In this document: positions 1-7,351 of the stretch, piece after piece
Numbering within the stretch: the first letter of the stretch is position 1
How the letters are laid out: each line of letters starts with the position of its first letter
Source: a virus
Strand: one strand, 5' to 3'
Virus record (IMG/VR): IMGVR_UViG_3300024423_000004
Location: 1-51,760 of that record
DNA length: 51,760 bases
Notes under the pieces: generated by a model
Database searches by the model: none
Seen by the model: only the letters and a program-made list of their open reading frames with translations
What the model was told of the DNA's origin: nothing
Made by a program: the position numbers and the translations under genes

Positions 1-2
1 AA

Positions 3-143
3 AAAAAATTAATGATGCAATTGAAAGTATTAAATAGATTAGAAGGACATGAAGAATTATTTGAAAATCAAGGTCGAAATTTTCCAAAGGAATCACTTAT
101 ACAAGAAAGGAAACGAATAAAAAAAGAATTAAAAAAATTATGA
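3..143 (+). CDS. Small protein, 3' part (gene crosses the window junction)
   Basis: This is the C-terminal part of a 55-residue protein that starts at 51607 and crosses the junction. It is charged and probably helical, with Lys/Glu-rich stretches and no recognisable domain. Its stop codon (141-143) overlaps the start of the next gene at 140 in an ATGA arrangement, typical of translationally coupled phage genes. Function unknown. Confidence 0.7.
   Translation, partial: KKLMMQLKVLNRLEGHEELFENQGRNFPKESLIQERKRIKKELKKL
4..129. repeat. Terminal direct repeat, left copy
   Basis: These 126 bases are identical to the last 126 bases of the window (51635-51760). Just outside the repeat the two copies differ: eight A at the left edge against CAG plus five A at the right. 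The open reading frame that enters the right copy continues in frame through the left copy to a stop at 141-143, so the ends join into one circle. The repeat is either an assembly overlap of a circular or permuted genome, or a genuine short terminal redundancy. Confidence 0.9.
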
Positions 144-298
144 AACCGATAAAAATTAAAGTTAAAAATAAAATTCGTGAAGGTATTTTATTGGACACTT
201 TTAAAGAAAGTGGTATTATGATGGGTATGTTTCAATATTTTCATGTACATGGTATATTTGTAGTTAAGATAAAAATAGATGATATAATAAAAGATTAA
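140..298 (+). CDS. Small hypothetical protein (52 aa)
   Basis: An ATG at 140 overlaps the previous stop (ATGA) and opens a 52-residue frame ending TAA at 296-298. The protein begins with alternating Lys/Ile residues, has a Met/Phe/His-rich middle (GIMMGMFQYFHVHG) and ends in acidic and basic residues. No family recognised. It lies just upstream of the terminase genes in the same direction. Support is from coupling and position only. Confidence 0.55.
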   Translation: MKPIKIKVKNKIREGILLDTFKESGIMMGMFQYFHVHGIFVVKIKIDDIIKD

Positions 299-337
299 TT
301 TATTTATAAAATGAATATAAATAAATTAGAGGATAAT

Positions 338-919
338 ATGGCTAGTTATAATGGCAGAAATATGCCAGATGAGAGAAAAATTGACCTTTCTACAAACAAA
401 AAATCTAAAAAAACAAATTGGGGTGCTTTAAAACAAGAGTGGATATCTACTAATGTTAGTTTAAATGGATTAGCCCAAAAATATGAATTAAATACATATA
501 CAGTATTAAATCATTACAGAAAAGAAAATTGGGCTTGGGAATTAAAAAAATTTAATAAGTTCATTGATGAAAAATATGATGAAGCATTATTGGCAAAGGC
601 GAAGGATTTTGCTGAAAGAGCTTCTCAATTAGATTCTGTTGTACTTAATGCTTCAGAAAAAATAGCTAATATTCTTGAATTTAAAATAGATCAAATAGTA
701 AATAATGAAGATAAATTAGTTCATTCTGAATTAGAAGATTTAGCAAAGACTTTAAAAGCAGCTTCTAAAGCTTTAATGAATACACATCATAATATTAGAT
801 TAGCTTCAAACAGATCAACTGAAATAACAGAAATTAATGATAATACTGATGTTGATAAAAAGATTAAAGCGTATTTAGATGAGGAAGATGTTGATCATTT
901 AATAGAAGAACATGAGTAA
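338..919 (+). CDS. Terminase small subunit (DNA recognition)
   Basis: This protein probably recognises phage DNA and recruits the large terminase for packaging. After a basic linker it has a helix-turn-helix of the kind seen in small terminases: W-x3-K-x2-W-I-x-T-N-V-S-L-x-x-L-A-x-K-Y, then an aromatic stretch around KENWAWE. The rest is helical and ends acidic, as expected of an oligomerisation and TerL-binding tail. I chose the ATG at 338 rather than 311 because AGAGGA (328-333) sits 4 nt before it, while 311 has no ribosome site. The end overlaps terL by 8 nt. About 193 aa, normal for the family. Confidence 0.8.
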   Translation: MASYNGRNMPDERKIDLSTNKKSKKTNWGALKQEWISTNVSLNGLAQKYELNTYTVLNHYRKENWAWELKKFNKFIDEKYDEALLAKAKDFAERASQLDSVVLNASEKIANILEFKIDQIVNNEDKLVHSELEDLAKTLKAASKALMNTHHNIRLASNRSTEITEINDNTDVDKKIKAYLDEEDVDHLIEEHE

Positions 920-2480
920 ACAAGAATTTAAAAATATAATAGATATTAATGCAAATGAAGCAGATTATTATACATTGGCTGTAGCTCTTCATAAGACACA
1001 TAAAAAGAAAAAGTTAAAATTGCAAGGGACTTTTTTAGAGGCTATTTATAGAGATACAAATAGATATATGGTAATAATGAAGTCTACTCAATGTGGAATA
1101 TCTGAATATCTTATAGTACGTGCTATAGCCAGAACTAGACAAGGTAAAAATATTTTTTATGTTTTACCTACTTTTGATTTGAAGAATCAATTTGTAAAAG
1201 AAAGAATTGATAAATCTATAGCTTTTACTCAATATTACCGATCTTTAATAAACAAGGGAGATAGAAAATTTACAGAAAGTACTTCCCTTAAAATGTTACT
1301 TAATGGTACAATGGCATATGTTGGTTCTAATACAGAAGTAGCTTTTGTTTCTTTTCCGGCAGACGATGCAATTATTGATGAACTTGATCAATGTAATCAA
1401 GATAATTTAACGATGGTCCCCGATAGGCAGGCAGCAAGTGAAGATAAATATACTGTCAAAGTGGCAAATCCAACATTAAACAATTTTGGTATACATGAAG
1501 AATATACAAATTCTGATCAAAAAAAATGGAATACAAAATGTTCAAATTGTGGTAAATATATATATCAAGATTTTTTTGAGCATGTTGTTCGTCAAATAGA
1601 TGATAATGTTTATATTTATAGGGATAAAGATTTTGATCCTTTAGGAGATAAAGACATTTTACCTATTTGTAATCATTGTAATAAACCTTATAATAGAAAA
1701 GCCTCTGGTGAATGGGTGAAAACACAAGAACATAGGCATAGTGGATATCAAATATCAAAGATGTTTTCTACTGCTGTAGAATTGAGGGAATTGACTGATA
1801 AATTACAAAAGGGTCTTGTTAATGATATAGAAATGCAAAGGCTTTATAATAGTGATTTGGGTTTGCCTTATGTGGCAAAAGGAAGTAAAGTTGATGAATT
1901 AATGCTTGATAGTTGTATTGTTCCGGATTTTATTATTCCTAGAAAAAATGAATATAGATGTGTAATGGGTATAGATGTCGGTTCTGTTTTTAATGTAGTA
2001 ATAAGGGAGATTTTACCGGATGGTAGATTGCGTCTTGTTTTTGCTGATGAAATTTATAGTGATGATGGAAAAGAATTGTACGAATTATATAAAAATTATG
2101 AGGTTGTTTGTGCTATCATTGATGGCCTGCCAGAAACTAGATTATCCAAAAAATTTTCTAGAGAATTTTCCGGTGCATTTATATGTTATTATGGAACAGA
2201 AAAGAAAGACAGCGTTAATGCTAAAGATAAAATAGTAACTGTTAATAGAACTCAGACCTTAGATGCAGTTAAAGAATATTTTTTAACACAAACATTTTTA
2301 TTACCTACAAATGCAAAAGATATAAAAAATTATTATGAGCAATTAACAGCTAGTACAAGAGTATTAAATGAAAAAAATAAAAAATATGAATGGCAAGAAG
2401 GAAGTAAAGCTGATCATTATATGCATGCTGAAGGATATTGTTTAACAGCTAAAAGAATATTATCAATGATAGGAGTATGA
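912..2480 (+). CDS. Terminase large subunit (GpA-type packaging ATPase/nuclease)
   Basis: This is the packaging motor and nuclease. The ATPase domain has a variant Walker A, KSTQCGISE at residues 57-65, lacking the usual GKT, as in GpA-type terminases, and a Walker B ending IIDELD with Asp156-Glu157. A zinc-binding pair follows at residues 210-213 and 253-256 (CSNC, CNHC). The nuclease half begins with MGIDVGS near 355, whose Asp would bind metal, and a further acidic strand IIDGLPE near 400. At 522 aa it is somewhat shorter than lambda gpA. It overlaps the small subunit upstream and is followed 1 nt later by the portal gene. Confidence 0.9.
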   Translation: MSKQEFKNIIDINANEADYYTLAVALHKTHKKKKLKLQGTFLEAIYRDTNRYMVIMKSTQCGISEYLIVRAIARTRQGKNIFYVLPTFDLKNQFVKERIDKSIAFTQYYRSLINKGDRKFTESTSLKMLLNGTMAYVGSNTEVAFVSFPADDAIIDELDQCNQDNLTMVPDRQAASEDKYTVKVANPTLNNFGIHEEYTNSDQKKWNTKCSNCGKYIYQDFFEHVVRQIDDNVYIYRDKDFDPLGDKDILPICNHCNKPYNRKASGEWVKTQEHRHSGYQISKMFSTAVELRELTDKLQKGLVNDIEMQRLYNSDLGLPYVAKGSKVDELMLDSCIVPDFIIPRKNEYRCVMGIDVGSVFNVVIREILPDGRLRLVFADEIYSDDGKELYELYKNYEVVCAIIDGLPETRLSKKFSREFSGAFICYYGTEKKDSVNAKDKIVTVNRTQTLDAVKEYFLTQTFLLPTNAKDIKNYYEQLTASTRVLNEKNKKYEWQEGSKADHYMHAEGYCLTAKRILSMIGV

Positions 2481-2481
2481 T

Positions 2482-4029
2482 ATGTTGTATGATGCAAAGG
2501 GAAAGAAAATAGAAAAAGAATTAGTATATAGTAATGAAGTAACTGGATATCGATATAGAGGAAATGAGGAAAAGCCTAGGGGTGTCACAGTTTATAATTT
2601 GTCTGAAATAAGGAATTTTACTGGACGGGATCAACATGGACGTTTGTTATCAGTAGGTACAGAAGATACTTATTTTTCTTTAACAGTACAGCAGAGAATA
2701 GATATATTTAAATCATCTTCTCCTATTTTTGGTGTTGTTTCTTCAAGAATGAATAGATTATCAGGATTAAATTTCAATATAACTACACAGAAAAAAGATG
2801 AAGATAGAATAGCAGAGAAAATGAAAGATTTGAAGATGATTTATACTGAAATTGAGGATTCTGTAGAAATAGTTGATTTAACAAAAAAAGCAACAATAGT
2901 CAGACAATTACATCATTATCTGCCTGATTTGAAGGAAGATTTAAGTAATTTTAATGGTGCTTTATTGAGGTGGAAAAAAAGAATTAGATTTGAAAAACTT
3001 GATAGATGTGAAGAAATATCAGATTGGTTACAGCAACCAAACAATGGTAATACTTGGGAACAATTCATAAAAGAATATGTATTTGATTTAATGGTTCATG
3101 GTACTACTGCTATTTATAAAGACGTAGAAAATAATAAATTAACAAATTTTGGATTACTTCCTGGTGGTACTGTTTATAGAATAAAAGAACCTTATTTTTC
3201 TGGGAAAAATGGATACATACAAGTAATTAATGGTTTAACAGAGCCACAAGTATATTTCGATGATGAAATTGTTTACTCAGAGTATTTATCATCATCTGGA
3301 CGTAATTATGGTTTTATTCCTCTTGAGGCGCTGATTAATAAGATAGCTGAAAGTTTGCTTTTTGATAAATTAATGGCAGAACAAGCAGATGGAACAAAAC
3401 CACCAGAAAAATTAATTATTGTTACTGAAAGTAATCCTTTTGGTAGTTTAGATAATAATATTCATAAAGATATTCCTTTAAATGATGGTGAACAAAGAAG
3501 AGTAGAAGAAAAAATTAATCAGCCTGTAAAAGGTGCAACAATGACAGTTAGTGGCAATGGTGTTGAAGTTGTTGATCTTAGCCGTGAAAGTACAATGGAA
3601 ACACAAAGGCAACGTCAAAAAGATATTAGAGAAGAGGTCGCATTAGTCTTTAATATGTCGAATATGGAAGTCAATTTAACAGGTTCTGAAAATACTAGTG
3701 GTAGAAGTACATCAGAAGCACAAATGGAAATTGAACAAGGAAAAGGTATTGCCCCAATAGCTAAAGATATAGAATCTGTTATAACGAGGGGAATATTACC
3801 CTACCGGTTTGGTTCAGGTTATATGTTTGAGTTCGAGAAAAGCAGAAACGAAAAAGAGGAAAGTGAAATTGATTTACTTGAATTACAGACGGGCAAAATG
3901 ACACAAAACGAAATAAGAGAAAAATATAATAAGACCATTTATGTTGGTGAAGAATTTGATAAACCCAAAGACGCCGTACAAGAGACAGGTGAGAGTGAAA
4001 TGAGTCCCATGTTTACGAGGAATGTATAA
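2482..4029 (+). CDS. Portal protein
   Basis: The 515-residue product sits directly after the large terminase and before head-morphogenesis genes, the standard portal position. It would form the dodecameric ring at one capsid vertex through which DNA passes. Features seen include an N-terminal segment with FSLTVQQRIDIFKSSSPIFG and SRMNRLSGL, common in portal proteins of this broad group, a central aromatic region around FGLLPGGTVYRI, and a glutamine-rich helix near TMETQRQRQKDIREEVAL preceding GSENTSGRSTSEAQ. The assignment rests on these and on gene order; I did not search profiles. Confidence 0.85.
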   Translation: MLYDAKGKKIEKELVYSNEVTGYRYRGNEEKPRGVTVYNLSEIRNFTGRDQHGRLLSVGTEDTYFSLTVQQRIDIFKSSSPIFGVVSSRMNRLSGLNFNITTQKKDEDRIAEKMKDLKMIYTEIEDSVEIVDLTKKATIVRQLHHYLPDLKEDLSNFNGALLRWKKRIRFEKLDRCEEISDWLQQPNNGNTWEQFIKEYVFDLMVHGTTAIYKDVENNKLTNFGLLPGGTVYRIKEPYFSGKNGYIQVINGLTEPQVYFDDEIVYSEYLSSSGRNYGFIPLEALINKIAESLLFDKLMAEQADGTKPPEKLIIVTESNPFGSLDNNIHKDIPLNDGEQRRVEEKINQPVKGATMTVSGNGVEVVDLSRESTMETQRQRQKDIREEVALVFNMSNMEVNLTGSENTSGRSTSEAQMEIEQGKGIAPIAKDIESVITRGILPYRFGSGYMFEFEKSRNEKEESEIDLLELQTGKMTQNEIREKYNKTIYVGEEFDKPKDAVQETGESEMSPMFTRNV

Positions 4030-4214
4030 TGGCAGAAAGGGTAAATAATAATATTACATCAAATCAATTTGATAATTTAAGTAGTTCTTTTGCGTTAGAT
4101 TTAGTTGCAATGTTTAATTTATTACAGGAAGATGTAAATAAAATAATAATGCAGGCACAAAAAAATAATTTGACGCCTGAACAAATGTTAGAAAAAATTG
4201 AGGAATTGATATAA
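4029..4214 (+). CDS. Small hypothetical protein (61 aa)
   Basis: A short, mostly helical protein rich in Asn and Gln with a C-terminal LTPEQMLEKIEEL segment. Its ATG shares a base with the portal stop (TAATG), so translation is probably coupled to the portal. No family recognised. Located between portal and minor head genes, it may be a virion or assembly component, but nothing in the sequence shows this directly. Confidence 0.65.
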   Translation: MAERVNNNITSNQFDNLSSSFALDLVAMFNLLQEDVNKIIMQAQKNNLTPEQMLEKIEELI

Positions 4215-4237
4215 TATAATAAAAATAGGAGAAAATT

Positions 4238-4795
4238 ATGCCAACACCAAAGTCAGGAGAAAAAGAGCAGGAATTTGTATCAAGATGTATGGGTGATTCT
4301 GATATGCAAAAATATGATCAAGATCAAAGGGCTGCTATATGTTTTTCAAAATTTAGAAGTAAATCAGAAAAGAAAAGTAGTGAAGCAATTAAAAGAAAAT
4401 CGGTTTTTTTTAATTTAAAAAAATTAGAGAAAATATTATTTACGCTTGTAAATTCTATAGAAAAAAAAGAAATAAGAAAAGGAATTATATTAGAAATTCC
4501 ACAATCGGTTATTGGTTCTTATTCAGAAGAAGGTCAAATTTTGTTTAAATCAATTTATTTTAAAAATCGTTTGTCCGATAAAAATATGGAAAAAAGTTTA
4601 AATTTAGCAAAAAATTTTCTTGATAGAGAAAATAAAGTTAATAAAGGTACTCTATTAAAAATGATTCAAAAAGAATTATCAAAAATAGTAAAAGCTAGAA
4701 AAGAAGATAAGAAAAAAGTATCTGTTGAAAATGATGTTCAATCAGTAGATGCAATTGATAGCATGGATGAAGTAAAACAATTTACAGGTAAATAA
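4238..4795 (+). CDS. Head-region protein with P-x-P...RCM / DQRAAICFS motif
   Basis: The N-terminus has a motif common in phage head-region proteins: PTPKSGEKEQEFVSRCM followed by a segment ending DQRAAICFSKF. In many phages this motif begins prohead-protease or capsid-associated proteins; here it stands on a separate 185-residue protein whose remainder is Lys-rich and helical. It has a good ribosome site (AGGAG) and lies between the portal-linked small gene and the Mu gpF-like gene, 3 nt upstream of the latter. Role in head assembly is inferred from motif and position. Confidence 0.7.
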   Translation: MPTPKSGEKEQEFVSRCMGDSDMQKYDQDQRAAICFSKFRSKSEKKSSEAIKRKSVFFNLKKLEKILFTLVNSIEKKEIRKGIILEIPQSVIGSYSEEGQILFKSIYFKNRLSDKNMEKSLNLAKNFLDRENKVNKGTLLKMIQKELSKIVKARKEDKKKVSVENDVQSVDAIDSMDEVKQFTGK

Positions 4796-4798
4796 AAT

Positions 4799-5626
4799 AT
4801 GGCTAAAGTTCATATAAAAAGATTAGAAGAAAAATATGGAAAAGATAATATAAAAGGTAAAAAATATCAAGAAATATTATCAACGGTTATTGATCAAAAT
4901 ACAACAAATATAAATAATAAGGTCGCCAGACTTAATTCTACAGAATGGGAAAAATCATTAAGAAAGATAACCCCCAAAGAAAAGAAATTTGTTATTCCTG
5001 ATATTAGAGATGTTTTGCCTAAAAGAACAATTCACCTTAGAAAAGTGGCAGAACAAGGGAAATTTATTTCAGGTACTTTAAGGGATAAACTTACCCAAAA
5101 TTTACGTTCTATAATGACGGAATTTGAGACAAAAACTGGAGAACCTTCTTTTATTAGAAGGAGAGGTATAACTGCTGGTCGTATAAATCCAAAACTTATT
5201 GGAGTATTTGAAAAACAAACTAAACAAGTATTTGAAAATTATGTAAAAAGAGATAAAAAACTTGGTATGCCTAAAAATATTCATACTATAGCAGTAACTG
5301 AAGTTCGTAGTTCGATAAATGAAATAAAAAATTCTTATACTGATCAATTAATAAAAGAAAATCCAGAAATACAATCACGAAAAAGATGGATTCACAATAC
5401 AATGCTATCTAAAAAACCTAGAAGAGGGCATAAAATGATTGATGGTCAAGTGGTTCCTTTTAATGAAATGTTTAAAGTTCCACGTTATAAACAATTAAAA
5501 GGAAAACAAGTGCGGGTAGGTACAACTCTTATGTCTCACCCCCATGATCCAAATGCTCCAATTGATCAAATTATTGGATGTAATTGTGATTTTGATATTA
5601 TAGTAAGTAGAAAGAGGAAAGGATGA
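4799..5626 (+). CDS. Minor head protein, Mu gpF-like head morphogenesis
   Basis: The C-terminal half matches the head-morphogenesis family typified by Mu gpF and SPP1 gp7. It has TEVRSSINE, then KRWIHN, then [16 protein letters not shown], and ends [13 protein letters not shown], equivalent to the family's DGQ...P and I-x-C-x-C signatures. The N-terminal ~120 residues are basic and helical. In related phages a few copies enter the capsid with the portal. Length 275 aa is usual. Its last codon overlaps the ferredoxin start (ATGA at 5623). Confidence 0.82.
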   Translation: MAKVHIKRLEEKYGKDNIKGKKYQEILSTVIDQNTTNINNKVARLNSTEWEKSLRKITPKEKKFVIPDIRDVLPKRTIHLRKVAEQGKFISGTLRDKLTQNLRSIMTEFETKTGEPSFIRRRGITAGRINPKLIGVFEKQTKQVFENYVKRDKKLGMPKNIHTIAVTEVRSSINEIKNSYTDQLIKENPEIQSRKRWIHNTMLSKKPRRGHKMIDGQVVPFNEMFKVPRYKQLKGKQVRVGTTLMSHPHDPNAPIDQIIGCNCDFDIIVSRKRKG

Positions 5627-5823
5627 TAGCAAAAATAATGCAAGCACAGTGTATTTCTTGCGGACAGTGTGCAGAAATTTGTCCGAGTGATGCAATCAGC
5701 GTTGATTTAAATAATTTGGGTAGAATTGGATATAAAAACTTCATAGTTGATAAAAAAAAGTGTACAGGTTGCGGTGCTTGTTTTGATTGCCCAATGAATG
5801 CTATCCGTACAGAGTTAGAATGA
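5623..5823 (+). CDS. 2[4Fe-4S] ferredoxin
   Basis: A complete 66-residue bacterial-type ferredoxin. Cluster I ligands are C10-x2-C13-x2-C16-x3-C20-P; the second set is C47-x2-C50-x2-C53-x2-C56-P, one residue shorter than the canonical x3 spacing. Such proteins shuttle low-potential electrons in anaerobes. The gene is coupled to the minor head gene upstream (overlap) and to the next small gene downstream (ATGA at 5820), so it is expressed with late head genes. It may serve a radical or reductase enzyme: a glycyl-radical peptide of NrdD type lies 480 nt downstream. That link is inference; the ferredoxin call is secure. Confidence 0.92.
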   Translation: MIAKIMQAQCISCGQCAEICPSDAISVDLNNLGRIGYKNFIVDKKKCTGCGACFDCPMNAIRTELE

Positions 5824-6008
5824 AGGGATATAAAACAAGTGCAAAGTGGTATAGTGATTTTAATATGATTATTCTTGATCCCGATGGATGGGATAGAAAA
5901 AATTATGATTTCAGTTGGCACGAAGAAGAAGTAACATGGAAAGAATTTAATAAAAGGGTACTATATTCGACAATAAGAGGTGCGAAAAAATGTATATATG
6001 GCAAATAG
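5820..6008 (+). CDS. Small hypothetical protein (62 aa)
   Basis: The ATG at 5820 overlaps the ferredoxin stop (ATGA), giving a 62-residue protein rich in Trp, Tyr and Asp ([24 protein letters not shown]). An upstream in-frame ATG at 5787 lies inside the ferredoxin gene and is less likely. No family recognised. Its 3' end overlaps the micro-membrane ORF that starts at 5990. Confidence 0.6.
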   Translation: MKGYKTSAKWYSDFNMIILDPDGWDRKNYDFSWHEEEVTWKEFNKRVLYSTIRGAKKCIYGK

Positions 6009-6082
6009 TACAAGTGATATTTTACTGTTCGTTTTCAGTAAGTTTAATTTCAGGAGTAATTTTATGGGCGCTAATAAAGTAA
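5990..6082 (+). CDS. Micro-membrane protein 1 (30 aa, single TM)
   Basis: An ATG at 5990, preceded by AGAGG (5976-5980), encodes 30 residues that are nearly all hydrophobic from residue 3 to 29 (core VIFYCSFSVSLISGVILWAL), i.e. one transmembrane helix with a lone C-terminal Lys. It overlaps the gene upstream and the second micro-membrane ORF downstream in another frame. With the amidase 400 nt downstream, a lysis role (pinholin-like or holin regulator) is possible. It is short, so the call depends on the ribosome site and the neighbouring twin. Confidence 0.5.
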   Translation: MYIWQIVQVIFYCSFSVSLISGVILWALIK

Positions 6083-6156
6083 AGGCAATATTTTGGAGTT
6101 GTTATTTAACAACGATTGGGCTAGTTATATATTTCGTATATAAGGCCTTTATATAA
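6064..6156 (+). CDS. Micro-membrane protein 2 (30 aa, single TM), nested start
   Basis: This second 30-residue protein starts at 6064 inside the end of the first micro-ORF, in a different frame. It has a good AGGAG (6052-6056) 7 nt upstream. It begins with two lysines, then a transmembrane stretch (FWSCYLTTIGLVIYFVYKAF). Its stop shares a base with the next start at 6156 (TAATG). Equal length and overlapping frames with the first suggest a functional pair such as holin and antiholin, but no family match is recognised. Confidence 0.55.
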   Translation: MGANKVKAIFWSCYLTTIGLVIYFVYKAFI

Positions 6157-6323
6157 TGTTAGTAGCAACACCAATAAAAGATAAAAATCAAATATATGGT
6201 AATGCCATTGGAGAGGTATATATTTGTGGACATTGTGATAATGCAATATTTGAATGGTTTGATTATTGTTCACGTTGTGGGTGCCAAATAATTTGGGAGG
6301 ATTATGAAATTGAGTATAAATAA
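6156..6323 (+). CDS. Small zinc-ribbon protein (55 aa)
   Basis: The frame is coupled to the previous one (TAATG) and encodes a treble-clef or ribbon type metal site: C24-x2-C27-x10-C38-x2-C41-G-C43. The spacing resembles the zinc site just before the glycyl radical in anaerobic ribonucleotide reductase (NrdD), and the next, overlapping gene encodes the glycyl-radical segment itself. It could therefore be the zinc half of a split NrdD C-terminus; an unrelated zinc ribbon is the alternative. Too short to decide from sequence alone. Confidence 0.65.
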   Translation: MLVATPIKDKNQIYGNAIGEVYICGHCDNAIFEWFDYCSRCGCQIIWEDYEIEYK

Positions 6324-6492
6324 TACATCAAAAAAAGTTCCAGTAGAATGTTATTCAAGGGTAGTAGGATATTTTCGCCCTGTAAACCAGTGGAATGCTG
6401 GCAAACAGGATGAATATATACAAAGAAAAGTGGCTGATATGAAGGAATTGAAGAAGCAATTCTTTAATAAGGACATTGGTAATGAATATTAA
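6304..6492 (+). CDS. Stand-alone NrdD-like glycyl-radical domain
   Basis: Residues 15-42 match the C-terminal glycyl-radical segment of anaerobic (class III) ribonucleotide reductase: EC-Y-SRVVGYFRPVNQWN then AGKQ-x-E-Y-x-x-R. Gly22 is the predicted radical residue. Only 62 aa long, it lacks the ~500-residue catalytic barrel. Known parallels are short NRDD-family proteins in anaerobes and, for pyruvate formate-lyase, GrcA, which replaces a damaged radical domain. It overlaps the zinc-ribbon gene upstream (GGAGG at 6296-6300 serves its ATG) and the amidase downstream. A role in supporting host dNTP synthesis is inferred. Confidence 0.8.
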   Translation: MKLSINNTSKKVPVECYSRVVGYFRPVNQWNAGKQDEYIQRKVADMKELKKQFFNKDIGNEY

Positions 6493-7045
6493 GATTGAAA
6501 AAAGAATAAGAGAAAAATATCATCAAGGATTTGAACGTGAAATTTCTGATATTAATACTGTAGTTATACATGGAACAGCTGGTGGAAACAGTGCGAAAGG
6601 ACTTATTAAATGGATGCTTTCTGGAGAAAGGGAGGAACAATATAAAAGGGGTATAGCTTTATTCCATTATTTAATTGATAAAAATGGAAAAATATATGAA
6701 ATAATTAATCCTGATAGATGGGTTTATCATAGTTCAAGCGGTAGTCAAGATCAACATACAATAGGCATTGAGCTTATAAATTCAGGCAAAAATAATGAGG
6801 AAGAATATACTACAAAACAATATATAGCATTATGGAAGCTTCTTTTTGGTAAGATAGGGGAAAAATATAATATAAAAAGGATTATTGGACATGGAGCACA
6901 AAAAAGAAAGTGGTCAGGTGGATATAAAAATTGTCCAGGTAATTTTGAATGGTTTTATTTGGGAGCTGCTGTAAAATTATATGATTATAAGATATCAGAT
7001 TTTAATAAGGATGAAGAAAGAATAGATATTGAAAAAAGGAAGTAA
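6482..7045 (+). CDS. Endolysin, N-acetylmuramoyl-L-alanine amidase (Amidase_2)
   Basis: The product would cut the amide bond between muramic acid and the peptide stem, lysing the host. Amidase_2/PGRP motifs are in order: VVIHGTAGG (zinc His30), FHYLIDKNGKIYE, WVYHSS, TIGIEL, IIGHG and a NCPG-x-F-x-W end. The third zinc ligand is Cys in KNCPG, as in several amidases of this family. It has no signal peptide, so it needs a holin; the micro-membrane genes just upstream are candidates. I chose ATG 6482 over TTG 6476 because AAGGA (6469-6473) is 8 nt before it. Confidence 0.88.
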   Translation: MNIKIEKRIREKYHQGFEREISDINTVVIHGTAGGNSAKGLIKWMLSGEREEQYKRGIALFHYLIDKNGKIYEIINPDRWVYHSSSGSQDQHTIGIELINSGKNNEEEYTTKQYIALWKLLFGKIGEKYNIKRIIGHGAQKRKWSGGYKNCPGNFEWFYLGAAVKLYDYKISDFNKDEERIDIEKRK

Positions 7046-7076
7046 CAATAAATAAAAAATTATCAGATAAAAGACA

Positions 7077-7241
7077 ATGAATAGTTTAGAAAAATTACAT
7101 GAAATGATTGAAGAAAGTGAAAAGAAATTAGGATTATCTAAAAGAGGGGTTATTGCAATTGATATAGAAAACCTTCCAATTGAAAAGGTAGTATTATTGG
7201 GCAAATATATTGATGAAGGACTGTTAACTCTAATAAAATAA
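7077..7241 (+). CDS. Small hypothetical protein (54 aa)
   Basis: A 54-residue frame with an acidic helical first half (LEKLHEMIEESEKKLGL) and a second half VIAIDIENLPIEKVVLLGKYI that looks like a small alpha/beta fold. The ribosome site is weak. It lies alone between the amidase and the prohead protease. No family recognised. Confidence 0.5.
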   Translation: MNSLEKLHEMIEESEKKLGLSKRGVIAIDIENLPIEKVVLLGKYIDEGLLTLIK

Positions 7242-7351
7242 AAGATAAATAAGACTTATTTTCTCCCCCCAGAGTACATAAAAGGGCAGTATTATAAGAA
7301 ATTTCAAATTTATTTATAAGGTGTAATATTAACTGAATAAGGTAATTTGTA

